Shown: in pieces, positions 19,557 through 29,999 of the stretch
Numbering within the stretch: position 1 is the first letter of the stretch
How the letters are laid out: every line of letters starts with the position of its first letter
Source of the DNA: Schizochytrium sp. TIO01
Lineage: Eukaryota; Sar; Bigyra; Thraustochytrida; Thraustochytriidae
NCBI GenBank assembly: GCA_004764695.1
Contig: SMSO01000035.1
Span: 1,238,001-1,302,000 of the forward strand
Length of the DNA stretch: 64,000 nt
Reading direction: 5' to 3'
Position numbers and translations under genes: made by a program
The notes under the pieces: model-generated
Database searches by the model: none
What the model was told of the DNA's origin: nothing
What the model saw: the letters and a program-made list of their open reading frames with translations, nothing else

Positions 19557-20544
19557 TTATAATGCAAGCGCTTGCCAAACTCTTGTAGGCTTTTCAATAC
19601 GGAGATCCGCTTTCAGAATAGCAGGAACACAGGCCGATTTCATGACGTTGGTAGAAAACTCATGACAGCGCTGATATAATGCTACACGAATAGTTGGAGT
19701 TGTGGCCAATGGCGCGGGCACAGTAAAGGAGAGCAATGGATGACTACTCAAAGCATGACTGGTGATTTGCCACAATTGAAGGGCTTGGGGGCCCAGACCC
19801 CTCCCAGATTGATCTAGGATACTATAACTCACTGGATAGTCTAAAAGCCATCCAGCAAGGGTCACCAAGCGCGTAATCTCTTCACCAAGGTCAAGATCCA
19901 CTCGGAGTACATTATCGGTACTTTTGCTTCCTTGTAATGCACGGTATAGAATTCTCAAATTTGGAAACATAAAGTTGGGACAATCAAGCAGGGAAGCTTG
20001 CCCTACGTCGTTGGGTTCAACAAACAAGGGTTCATCATGCGCCCAAAGCCGAGCCCGCAGCTTAGCACGATTTATTACAAATATGGAGCCGTCATTAGCA
20101 ACCTCCACAACATAGCATGGCCCCTGAGTGCTAGCTTGAACTTTGTTCAGGATCTCTACGAGTAGAGCTGGGTTGTGTAGAACCTATACAATCGCAGGGT
20201 TTGGGACATGAGTCAGTATTAAAATTTAAAGTAGGCATTGCAGCAAATGATTACACAAAAGAGAACGTGGAAAGGAGTCAATGAGTAAAACGTACTGGTA
20301 GGGGAAAGTTTGCGTCTATCAAAATTGCTGTACGAACTCCAGCGAGGCACAGCAATAAAGACGACGTAAGCTCTTGAAGCTTGGCCTTGTCTACTGCGGT
20401 ATAGTTTTTCTTTTTCCCTTTTGAATTTCGGTTTACAACCGAGGATGCTGCATCTTCTAAGGCTGCCAGGGTAGTTGCTGACCCCCCATGGGGCAACTCC
20501 AGCACTTCGCCTTTTGTAGCACCAAGCACAACAGCGAGTGCCGC
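19557..20544 (-). CDS. UPF0739 (C1orf74-like) family protein, spliced, N-terminal exon not resolved
   Basis: Homologue of the uncharacterised animal UPF0739/C1orf74 family; function unknown. Two exons are clear: 20544-20296 and 20183-19557, separated by a 112-nt phase-0 intron (20295-20184, GTACGT...TATAG). Reading through the join gives FPLP then VLHNPALLVEIL, followed by YVVEVANDGSIF. Family landmarks from memory of the human/mouse proteins are LLDYPVSYSIL, LLSFTVPAPL and the C-terminal LRIEKP...ALAL. The first visible exon has no ATG before an in-frame stop. It is preceded by a T-rich tract ending GGCGCAG, so an upstream coding exon is likely, probably within 20560-20700. The family call is by pattern and should be checked. 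Confidence 0.65.
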
Positions 20545-22633
20545 CTGCGCCAGTGCGATTAAAAAAAGCGTTACCGCGCGGCGGACCCATTATAATTATT
20601 TTTTTAAGCCAGGGGTACGTGTGGGCGGCGAGGAAGTCATAAGAGCACATATCATTATTGTGTTTGTTCGTTAACCGATTCATCAATGATGTAGATGTAA
20701 TTCGTGACTTTCGTTAGTTTCCCTCAGCCCTTTGCCAATTCTCGTTGCTCCTTAGTCTCTTTTCTTTCAACCTGTGAAAATGACTAGCTGAGAGCACCTC
20801 TCGCCCTCTTCAACCTTCTATGCGCGTCACATTGTTTTGAGTTAGGAAAGAAGCAGACAGGATCATCAGAGAATCCCTGTTTTTTTACCCTCACGGAATG
20901 CCAAAGAATTCTGTTCTTCTTCCTGCATATTGGAACTCTAGCATTCAACAGAGATTTGAGCGAATAGTCGTCTGCTCACAGCTCCCTGAATATGCACCGC
21001 ATCACTCGCTCCACCATCACCACTACCCCATTCGATTGCAACTCTGTGAATAGGCAAAGAAGAAGGAATTTAGCTAGCCGGAGTAAACAATAATCTCTCC
21101 TCATCAACAACCAACCACCTAGTAACTAACATAACAGCCTTCAGGTCGGCTGATATGTTTCTTCTCTGGCTGCCATTATCACCAGACCTCGCCTGAGCAC
21201 GGATCACGAAGTTGAGGAAGCGGTCAATCCATCGATTTAGGCAATAATCAATGAATCAATGATGGATCAATCAATAATTGAGGGACTCCTCCTGCTTGCT
21301 CCTTCCCACGGTAATCATTCTATTCCTTTTTCTTTTTTTCCTTTTTTTCAATCTAAATTAAATTTATAGTTGAACAACAACAACAACAACAACAACAAAA
21401 AAAAAGAATAGAAAAAGGGGGAAAAAGGAGGGCAGAAGGACTTGAAAAGAAAAGCAACGAAAACAAGAAAAGGAAGCGCCAACTTGAATGATGATCTAAA
21501 AACCCCAATCAATATCAACGATCACCTGGCTGCCAAATTGGGCGATGCGCTGCGAAGAATCCCACGCACATCACAACTCACTCCACTCAGCCCACGCAAT
21601 GACCTGACCCGGTCGTTCCTGAGCTGCGGCACGCTCCACCACCACCACATTCATCCACCCACCCATTCGCTCATTCGCAGCCAAGATAGCCAAAAAGAAA
21701 AAGAGTCTTCGCGTTCACGTCATCATTCATCTTAATCGCCGCCATCATCGTCGCCGTTGGCGTTGTTGACGTCCCCATTCATTCATTCTCATTCACTCCT
21801 TCACTCATTCACCCACGCGAGAAGACGTACCGTGGAGTTCTCGCCGAGGTAGCTCCGCACAAGCCCAGAGCTCTCCGCCCAGAGCAGCGCGAGCAGCGCA
21901 GCGCCAGGCGCTCCCATGTCTGCGTCAGAGAAAGCAAAGCAAAGCAAGCAGAGCAGAGCAGAGCAGAGCAGAGCAAAGCGGCTTTGTCGTCCCTCTCGAA
22001 GGCGCCTTCCTCTGCGTGGGCCTTTCCTGTTGGGACCATGGCTGACTGAGTGAGTGCCATCGGCAGAGTTAATCAATCAGTCAGTCCATTGACGCATTCG
22101 ATGGAGCGGCCTCGTGGACCTCGCCGTGCTGCTCGCTCGCGGACAAGCAAGCAAGCAAGCAAGCCAATTCCACGACAGCATGCATTGGCGTGCTTCCATC
22201 CATTCATCCGCTGACTGACCCATCCTCAAACCCATCCATCCCGCTCGTCCGGGATTGTCTGACTGTATCATTCATTGCCTGGCTCCGCTGTCGCTTCGTC
22301 GAATGATTGGTTTTTGTTGGCTGCCGCTGTCGCTGTCGCCGTCGCTATTGCCGCTGTCGCCGTCGATATTGCCGCTGTCGCCGTCGATATTGCCGCTGTT
22401 GCCGTCGCTGTTGCCGTCGCTGTTGCCGTCGCTGGTGCCGTCGCTGTTGCCGCTGTCGCCGGGGACCAAGCACAGCGTCAGCGAGTCGGGCAACCAGCAG
22501 GTCCAGCCCCAACGAGGTCGTCTCCGCCATCCATCACGCCGCCAGCTGCCGGCCGCCACGATCTTTTGCAGCGCCTTATGCGCGAGCTGGGCAATATCGG
22601 GCAAAGAAGCAGCAGCTTGGAAAGAAAGGAAGC

Positions 22634-22634
22634 G

Positions 22635-22684
<50 letters not shown>

Positions 22685-22700
22685 GAAGAAAGAAAGAAAA
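22634..22700. repeat. (GAAA)n microsatellite
   Basis: About 16 uninterrupted or near-uninterrupted gaaa units with a single ggaa interruption. It lies next to other triplet repeats. Confidence 0.95.
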
Positions 22701-24085
22701 CCTCCGCGAAGACAGGAGCGCCAAGACGGACGGACGGCTGGAACCAGCCACCCGAGGACTCGCGCGGGCTTGAAGAGCCAAAGGGAATTGGCGACCGTCG
22801 CAGAACAGAGAGAACTCCAAGTCGAAGAGCCTGGACTTCAAAACCCACGCTTCAACCAGCAGAGAATAGGGAGCGTTCTTTGGAATTCAGACGCTGCCGC
22901 TGCTGCTGCTGCTGCTGCTGCTTGTGCAATAGAGCTAATAATAATAATAATCTTTATTAGATTAGATTAAATTAAATTTAAATTGACATTAATTTGAATT
23001 TAAAGTTGTAACAAAACGAGGTGGTGTCGTGCGCGCGGTCCCGTAAAGACGCACCCGCGCCCCAGATAGTTCTCTGGGACTGCTAGTACTTACCTATCTA
23101 TCAGAGAGGACAACCCACAATGATTCCTGCATACATCTCCTCGCCGGATCCCCCTGCTAGGCCCAGCTAGGTATTACTTTACAATTGGGAAAGTTGAGAA
23201 GATGTTTTAGTTTTACTTACTTTTTCATTAAAGTTAAAAGAAAAGAAAAGAAAATGCGAAAGAGGTGCTAGGAGCAAGTAGGTAGTAGTCCTTAGAGGTT
23301 TGAGGAGATGAGGTTAGAAAGATGGGGAAAACATGGAGATTGAATTTACATTAAATAGCAGGGACTAAAATTTTCGATGAGGCGGTTGATCTTGAAGGAT
23401 TCGTTTGCCCGTCTGCAGTCGATGTGGTTTGGCACGTCCAAATCAAAGGCGCAGAGGCCACGAGGTTCATTGAAATGATGAATGAAGGGACTTTTGCATG
23501 CATGCATGCATTTTGGTGTGTAGGTATGCATCTCAGGCCTGTGAGCCAGACGCTATCAATCGCTCGAAGAATTCCAACTTGAGTTGAGGTTTTCGAGGAT
23601 TGTTTCTCTCATCGCAGTCATTTAATTTACATTATACTACTACCACTTAGTGACGGGTAGTTTAGTCAGTAGGAAATATAAAAAATAGAAAGGTTTTGAA
23701 AGGAACTTGAAGAAGAAGAAGAAGAAGACAATGGAGTTAGTTGTTCTATCTATCTTCTATTTGGTTAATCATCAACAAGTTTGATTTCAATTTGTATATA
23801 TTTTCAAATTAAAGAAAGAAAAAGAAACTTGGAAGGAAGAAAGGAAGAAAGGAAGAAAGATGAAGTTCTATGATGATAAGTTGTAAATGTATAGAATAGA
23901 TGGAAAGAAAACACTACCTACCCTACTCGGCTAGTAGCTAGCTAGGGACATACAATTTATCTATGTACTATTTAAAGTTTGGTAGGTAACAGATAGGTAA
24001 CCTACCAAGTATTCCATATCAATCTGTAGTGAATAGTGCCGCGAAGTAGTAGTGCAATTTGATGCAAAAGAGCCTGAGCGCAGAA

Positions 24086-24170
24086 TAAACAAACAAATAA
24101 ACAAACAAACAAACAAACAAACAAACAAGCAAACAAACAAACAAGCAAACAAACAAACAAACAAACAAAC
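24086..24170. repeat. (AAAC)n microsatellite
   Basis: About 21 units of aaac with a few single-base changes (aaat, aagc). Confidence 0.95.
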
Positions 24171-24810
24171 TAACTAGCTTGACCAGAAACTGAAGAATTG
24201 AATTTGAGGCAGTGTAGAAAATCCTCAAGAGTAGGCATCCGCAGACTTTTCTTTGCCTTTTTTCTTTGCCTCTCAGGTCGAGACAACGCAAATTCTTCAC
24301 CCGAATGAATTCATACCATTCATGTCACTCATGTCATTCATTTGGCCTCCATTTCATTCCCCGCATCCTTCATAGTAGCTCTTATTGGCCTCCTAACCTA
24401 CCTAAGAACCAAAGAAAATGTTCATGAGAGATGGCCAAATAAGAACTATGAATAATTTTTCATAGTTATTTTAGTTTTTAACAAAAATCGTTTTAAACTA
24501 TAAAGGTTTAATTGATTTATAGAAAGGCTCGAAGGAAGCAAAACGCTATATACTCCACTTGCGTAAGGAATAACCCACTTCAAATATAGGCTTAACAAGT
24601 AGGTTATCAAATCTGTAAGTAGTTTATAAATATTTTTAAGTGTGGAAAGCGGAAGATCGGGCGAGATGGCGAACGGCCAAAGTCCTTTCGCTTGATTAGC
24701 GAGAGCTCGCTCCCGCGGCGGCGAGCGAGCAGCGCGGCGGACGACGGTCTACCGCGGGCCGTCAAGGGCCCATTGCCGGCCCTGGCCCCTGCCGCGCCGC
24801 CGACGACGCT

Positions 24811-27800
24811 ATGAGCGATCATCAGCAGCAGCGCGCCACGGCCTCGGCCTCGGCCAGACGACGCGACGTCGTCAACAACGACACCGAAAAGGACGGCAAA
24901 AAGGACGGCAAGAATGGCAATAAAATCAGAAAAGGTGGCGAAAGGTATACCGAGTCGGGTAAAGAGGATACCCGCAGGAAAGAATGCAGGGCAGGGACTG
25001 AGAAAGGCCTGGAGGTCGACACACGCAGGTTGAGAGGGGCTATTCCAATGGATCTTGGGCAAGATCTCGAGCACATCTCGAAGGAATTACGAGCAGAGCT
25101 TCTGAGAGAAAGCTCACCCAGCACCGCAAAGACTATGCCAGGGTCACTGGCGCAGCTGAGACAGAAACGTGGCTCCATCGACCAAGCGTATGATGACGAA
25201 GAAGATATTCACGATGATCATCATGAACATGGACATGAACTTGGCGGTAAGGATGGCGAGACGAATGATTCTAGTCAAGGAGCCACAGCAAAATCTTCTA
25301 AACATGAAAAGCCTAACTTGAAGATGCAAACTCAAATCCAGGCACAACACTCGTCGAGCGATAAGGTACGGAGACCGAAGAAGGCACACCATAGGTCAAG
25401 AACGGCAGATGCGAGCACCATTCGGAGGTCTGTGGCTCTTGCGAATGAACGTGAAAAACTTGCAAATCTTCATTTAGAGTCGACAGTAGGGGAGCAATCA
25501 GAAGGCAGCGCCAAAAAAGATGGTAAGAGTGAGGATAGGACTTCGAGGAGCCTCATAAGAACTCGCATGCGGCGTGTAGCCAGTGAACCTCGCGTTGTGC
25601 GTGACCTCGACCTTACGCAACGTGGTCTGGCCAAACTTGAGTCCACAGACTTCACGGAGGTCTACTTGACTTCGGACGACGAGGCACATGACAATCACGG
25701 TGGAAGCTCTGTTGACGGGCCTGATGCGGATGGAACGACAGTCCCGAACGGCCTTGACAACGTCGCCAAACACGGAGAGACTGGGGACTCCACAAGCCCA
25801 TTTTCGATGCGGTGGAAGAAATCAAGACGCAGTGGCGTAGGGACTAAGAAAAAGAAAAGAAACCGTAGGCATCGTGGCGAACCTGTGCAACATTCTTACT
25901 TTGTAGATGATAAAGGCGAAGTTCGAGATGAGTACGGCTTTCGCATTGAGGATACAGAGGACAAGTATTTGTGCCCTCCCTCGAGTGCCAATGGATCTCA
26001 CGCACCTGTACCTCACGATGCTAAAAAACGCATTCTTGGCAAGGAAGCTGGAAAGCGTAGGCAGAGGCGTGCCTGGGGAGAGGTTCTGGACGATTTTGCT
26101 GGCAATCTTACAAACATCCCTGCTGACGCTCTTGAGCGCTGGCGCAAGTATTACGCTACGGACCTCCCACCCGATAGTGCCGACAGATATTTACTGCAAA
26201 TTTCCTCGCCAACACCCGCTGCAGTACCCCCTGAGGTTCTTTCGCCCACCTCTGCACACAGGAGGCAATTCTCGCTGGCCTCTTCTGCATCACAGGATAG
26301 CATTGATCCTGCAGAGAAAGATAGTCCACGACGTGGGTCGCGGTCACTTTCATTTGGTTTTCATGTAGAAACTGTAGTGCGCAAATTTCTCGTGCGTGGG
26401 CACGGTAAAAAGAAAAATGAACGTGGTGAAGAAGGTGCCGGTGCTGGTCCCTCCTCCTCGGGAGAAGGCCAAGACACTGAGATGAGCCATCATCCAACAG
26501 CGGCCACATCGTCATTGTCGTCATCTAGCGGCCACCACCATCGCCACCACCACCACCACCACCACCACCACCAGCAACATCAAAAGCAAAAGCAAAATAT
26601 TCATAGTGAGCGATCTGAGAATGCCGGGAACATTGGTACAGAGGCCCCTTCAGGGGGGGGTCTCTCCACAGCTGGAATGCAGAATTCATCAAGCAATAAC
26701 AATGGGGCCTCTGGTGAAAGTAATAGGCATGTGGGCTCTGGTGGAAACAGTGGTGTAGGAGGAGTACATCATAATCAAGTACACGCTATGGAACCCTCTG
26801 CGACAAGTTCGCAGATTAAACACATTACACATGTGATTCGCCATTTTGGTATTCCTCCTCGACTCCGAAGAGAAATGTGGCTCATGTGCTCTGGTGCCTT
26901 AGAGAAGCAACGCAACAGTGGACCTACCGAACAGTACGAATATCTCGTGGCATGCGCCACCTCTGGTGACCGCGCACCGGAAATGGCTGAAATTATTGAA
27001 CGTGACTTGCATCGCACATTCCCAACAAATTATCATTTCGAGAACGAGGAAGGCATAACGCGAATGCGCCGCGTTCTTCTTGCTTACAGTTTGCGCAACA
27101 GGGCTATTGGATACTGTCAAAGTATGAACTTCCTAGTTGCGGTGTTACTTCTCCATATGGACGAAAATCTCGCTTTCTGGGCTCTTGCCAGTATTGTTGA
27201 AGACCTTGTGCCAGGTCATTATACAAAACAAATGACTGGAATGCACGTGGACCAGCGTGTTTTTGAATCTCTAGTCAAACAAAGGCTACCACGCCTCCAT
27301 GCGCATCTGGAATCTCTCGAGTTCCCTCTCGAGTTTGTGACTTACCAGTGGTTTTTATGCCTTTTTGTAAATTCTCTTCCTCTGGAGACTACGCTTCGTA
27401 TTTGGGATTGCTTTCTTCATGAAGGTGTTAAGGCCCTTTTTCGATCAGGACTAGCCATCCTCATGGTCTTGCAAAAAGAAATCATCTCCTGTGGAAGCTT
27501 TCAAGAGGTGTATGCTTGCATGTCACTTGCTGACAATCTCGAACGCAAGTCACAACTTACAGGGGATCGTGTTCTTCGTCTTGCTTATGATAGTATGGTA
27601 TTTAGGTCCTTTCCGTCATCAAAAATTTCGCAGCTTCGTTCAATGCACTTACCTGTGGTGCTGGAAAACCTCGGTCACCAAATTGATTGGACAGATTACA
27701 CATCTGGGCAGAGTGATCATGAATCGCAGGGGGCTTCAAGGCCAACTGTAACTCGTGCAAGCGAGGCAGTTGAAGAGAAGAATTACGATAGTACCTCGCA

Positions 27801-29616
27801 ATGTGCTGATAAAACCAAGCCCCCGTCTAGATGTAACTCTTCTTCGGGAACACATGTGTCACCTTCATCTCAACAAGCTACAAACATAGAATTGGATTGC
27901 CACACTAATGGTTCGGCGCACCTCCCGGACTCTTCAGACGAAAGTGAGAAGGACTCTTCAGATGATGTTGGATCAAAGCTCTCTCACACTCGTTCAGAAG
28001 GAATGATTTCACGGGAGGATAGTCTGGATAATGCAGGGTCCGAACACCCGATTCAGGAATCAATGTCTGGATCCTTCCATGACTTCCCTCAATTGCGTCA
28101 AAAGGTTGCACGTAGGCCATCTACTTCATTCAAGTATCAGCTACGTGTCGAAAGTGATCCTATGTCCACCATTTCCCAGCTTGGTATTCGTAGTCAGCGT
28201 CCAGCATCATTTAGTATGGAATCACCTTCCAAACTGGATTTGAGACATAACCATGGCAGCTTTGACCGCCACGCACCTCGACGTGCAAGTACTAATTCTC
28301 CTCCTATGGCAAACTACTATTCAAAATCTCTGCGTCCTGGTGGCCACAGACTGCGCAACACTTCCCCTGCGTGGCGCTCCTTGGATAGTACATATGCAGA
28401 TGATGAAGGGGATAATGATACCTTCTATGAAGATGAGCGTTATGATGACGGGGACGATGAAGATGATGGTTTGGCTTCTTCATCTGAAGCAAGAGCTGGT
28501 GCGAAACCGAATTCATCTGATCATGACAAAGACGACGCTGGCAGTTTCATTGAAGTCTCATCACAGCAGGAAGACTATGATAGTTCGCACATATCTGGAC
28601 GAACTGAATTGTCTCAGACTCTCACATTATCTGCGCTTACCTCTAATGCTGATAGCAATGAAGATATTCATGCAAGCTCGCCCCGCTCTCACCGTCAGAA
28701 TGGGGATATTCAGGGTGGCGGATCTGCTGCTGCTGATGACGATGAAGAGGAAGAGGAGGATGACGAAGAAGATGACGACGACGACGACGACGACGCTTCT
28801 GATCTCCCAAGTGAGTTTTCTGGTCTTCTGCCATCTCTGGCGTATGTGATGTCAGCAAGGCAAATTGATCTTAACGAACGTGACTTACCTAGAGCAGCAA
28901 CGTCAGGGCCTGACGCATCGCTTAAGTCTCCGTTGTATGAAGAAGTAGAGAGGAGCTCATCTCATGATTTGTCAACGGCGATGACCTCCGCAAGTTTTAA
29001 AGATACTCCCCTTCGAACGAAAGAAAACATTTCACGAACTACCGTGGATCGTTGGAGGGATGACCAACGACCATCCACCGCTCCGGCTTCTTCGAGCGTG
29101 GACTCCGTATCTAGTACTTCTATGCAAAACAAGGCCGCAGCGTCTCGCAGGGGCGAAACTAGCTGGGCTAATGACGCTGGAATTCGAGTACGGGGCAGTG
29201 GAGGCACCACGAGTGACAAACAGGAACGTTCACAATTAGATAAAACCGATAGCTCGAGTCGGGATCCTTTTGCTGATGATGCCGGTATCCGTGTGACTGG
29301 GGTTAACGAAGGTGCAAGCTCCACTCCTCGCCATACAGTTAGCCATGACCCTGTTATAACACAGAGAAGCATGAGCACTAAGAGCAATGCAAGTGCTATG
29401 AGCGCTCGCAGCACTCCTTCCAGCACAGGTAACGACAAATATAGCGCCAATAAGTCTGCTACCACAGATAGGAACAGTAACAGTAATAGCGATAGCATCA
29501 ATAGCAACAGTGGTGTTGATGCTTCGCAGGACCACCAACCTGCCGCAACATTGAAAAAGAAGAAGCGGGGTTTGTTCGCGCGGATCGGTTGGCAGCATAA
29601 TCGTAAATCCTTGTAG
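24811..29616 (+). CDS. Very long TBC-domain Rab GTPase-activating protein
   Basis: Accelerates GTP hydrolysis by Rab GTPases in vesicle traffic. Single 1601-residue frame. The TBC domain spans about residues 665-910, with FGIPPRLRREMW at the start, the arginine finger in IERDLHR (Arg735) and the glutamine finger in GYCQSMN (Gln770). Both catalytic fingers are intact, so it should be an active GAP. The flanks are long, charged and probably disordered. The N-terminal part carries basic clusters, then a near-uninterrupted His run (nucleotides about 26533-26575). The C-terminal part has an Asp/Glu run (about 28737-28793), two copies of a DAGIRV motif (near 29173 and 29278) and a basic C-terminus (KKKKRGLFARIGW). 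Which Rab it targets cannot be read. Intronless. Confidence 0.93.
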   Translation: MSDHQQQRATASASARRRDVVNNDTEKDGKKDGKNGNKIRKGGERYTESGKEDTRRKECRAGTEKGLEVDTRRLRGAIPMDLGQDLEHISKELRAELLRESSPSTAKTMPGSLAQLRQKRGSIDQAYDDEEDIHDDHHEHGHELGGKDGETNDSSQGATAKSSKHEKPNLKMQTQIQAQHSSSDKVRRPKKAHHRSRTADASTIRRSVALANEREKLANLHLESTVGEQSEGSAKKDGKSEDRTSRSLIRTRMRRVASEPRVVRDLDLTQRGLAKLESTDFTEVYLTSDDEAHDNHGGSSVDGPDADGTTVPNGLDNVAKHGETGDSTSPFSMRWKKSRRSGVGTKKKKRNRRHRGEPVQHSYFVDDKGEVRDEYGFRIEDTEDKYLCPPSSANGSHAPVPHDAKKRILGKEAGKRRQRRAWGEVLDDFAGNLTNIPADALERWRKYYATDLPPDSADRYLLQISSPTPAAVPPEVLSPTSAHRRQFSLASSASQDSIDPAEKDSPRRGSRSLSFGFHVETVVRKFLVRGHGKKKNERGEEGAGAGPSSSGEGQDTEMSHHPTAATSSLSSSSGHHHRHHHHHHHHHQQHQKQKQNIHSERSENAGNIGTEAPSGGGLSTAGMQNSSSNNNGASGESNRHVGSGGNSGVGGVHHNQVHAMEPSATSSQIKHITHVIRHFGIPPRLRREMWLMCSGALEKQRNSGPTEQYEYLVACATSGDRAPEMAEIIERDLHRTFPTNYHFENEEGITRMRRVLLAYSLRNRAIGYCQSMNFLVAVLLLHMDENLAFWALASIVEDLVPGHYTKQMTGMHVDQRVFESLVKQRLPRLHAHLESLEFPLEFVTYQWFLCLFVNSLPLETTLRIWDCFLHEGVKALFRSGLAILMVLQKEIISCGSFQEVYACMSLADNLERKSQLTGDRVLRLAYDSMVFRSFPSSKISQLRSMHLPVVLENLGHQIDWTDYTSGQSDHESQGASRPTVTRASEAVEEKNYDSTSQCADKTKPPSRCNSSSGTHVSPSSQQATNIELDCHTNGSAHLPDSSDESEKDSSDDVGSKLSHTRSEGMISREDSLDNAGSEHPIQESMSGSFHDFPQLRQKVARRPSTSFKYQLRVESDPMSTISQLGIRSQRPASFSMESPSKLDLRHNHGSFDRHAPRRASTNSPPMANYYSKSLRPGGHRLRNTSPAWRSLDSTYADDEGDNDTFYEDERYDDGDDEDDGLASSSEARAGAKPNSSDHDKDDAGSFIEVSSQQEDYDSSHISGRTELSQTLTLSALTSNADSNEDIHASSPRSHRQNGDIQGGGSAAADDDEEEEEDDEEDDDDDDDDASDLPSEFSGLLPSLAYVMSARQIDLNERDLPRAATSGPDASLKSPLYEEVERSSSHDLSTAMTSASFKDTPLRTKENISRTTVDRWRDDQRPSTAPASSSVDSVSSTSMQNKAAASRRGETSWANDAGIRVRGSGGTTSDKQERSQLDKTDSSSRDPFADDAGIRVTGVNEGASSTPRHTVSHDPVITQRSMSTKSNASAMSARSTPSSTGNDKYSANKSATTDRNSNSNSDSINSNSGVDASQDHQPAATLKKKKRGLFARIGWQHNRKSL

Positions 29617-29999
29617 AATTTCTTTCTGGATTGCTATTTTGACCCTTCTTTCTTTTTGTAACTGATTTCAAGTTTTCTCTGTATCATGAATGCCGAAAGA
29701 TGCGCATCTATGATTTATACATATGATATCTATTTTTTCTTCTTCTCATTTTTCTGTACTTCTCTGTTTCGTGTGGGCGTTGGAAGGTTATTCTGCTCAT
29801 GTCGGAAAAATTGTACCTAGTTCAAGTGGAAACGAAAGTTTTAACACATGAAATTTCAGAACAAATGTCTAAATGATATTTTGAAATTATAGAATCTCAT
29901 TACTTCTCTGTAATGTATAGAACTGCTCAGTACCAAATGAACATGTGTATGGTATTATCAAAAAATGGATTTTACACTTGTACTGTGTACTGATATGAA
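29617..29999. other. Convergent 3' region
   Basis: A 383-bp T-rich spacer between the TBC gene (+) and the FAM227 gene (-). It holds the two 3' UTRs and no gene. Confidence 0.6.

Larger units (their letters stand above)
20545..24810. other. 4.3-kb microsatellite-rich spacer
   Basis: The longest gene-poor stretch. Simple repeats include (caa)n at about 21373-21398, an agcag run near 21942-21975, caagcaag at 22143-22162, triplet-based ctgttgccgtcg-type repeats at about 22320-22460, (gaaa)n at 22634-22700, (ctg)n at 22893-22922, gcatgcatgcatgc near 23498 and (aaac)n at about 24086-24170. Frames across 22255-22970 (poly-Ala/Val, Lys/Glu-Arg) are products of these repeats and not proteins I would call. 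The start may contain the first exon of the UPF0739-like gene, and the end the promoter of the TBC gene. Confidence 0.6.

Noticed and set aside
22255-22970. Overlapping frames of 172-231 codons on both strands
   Set aside because: They are translations of triplet and tetranucleotide repeats (Ala-Val, Lys-Glu-Arg, Cys-Arg runs), open in several frames at once with no domain.
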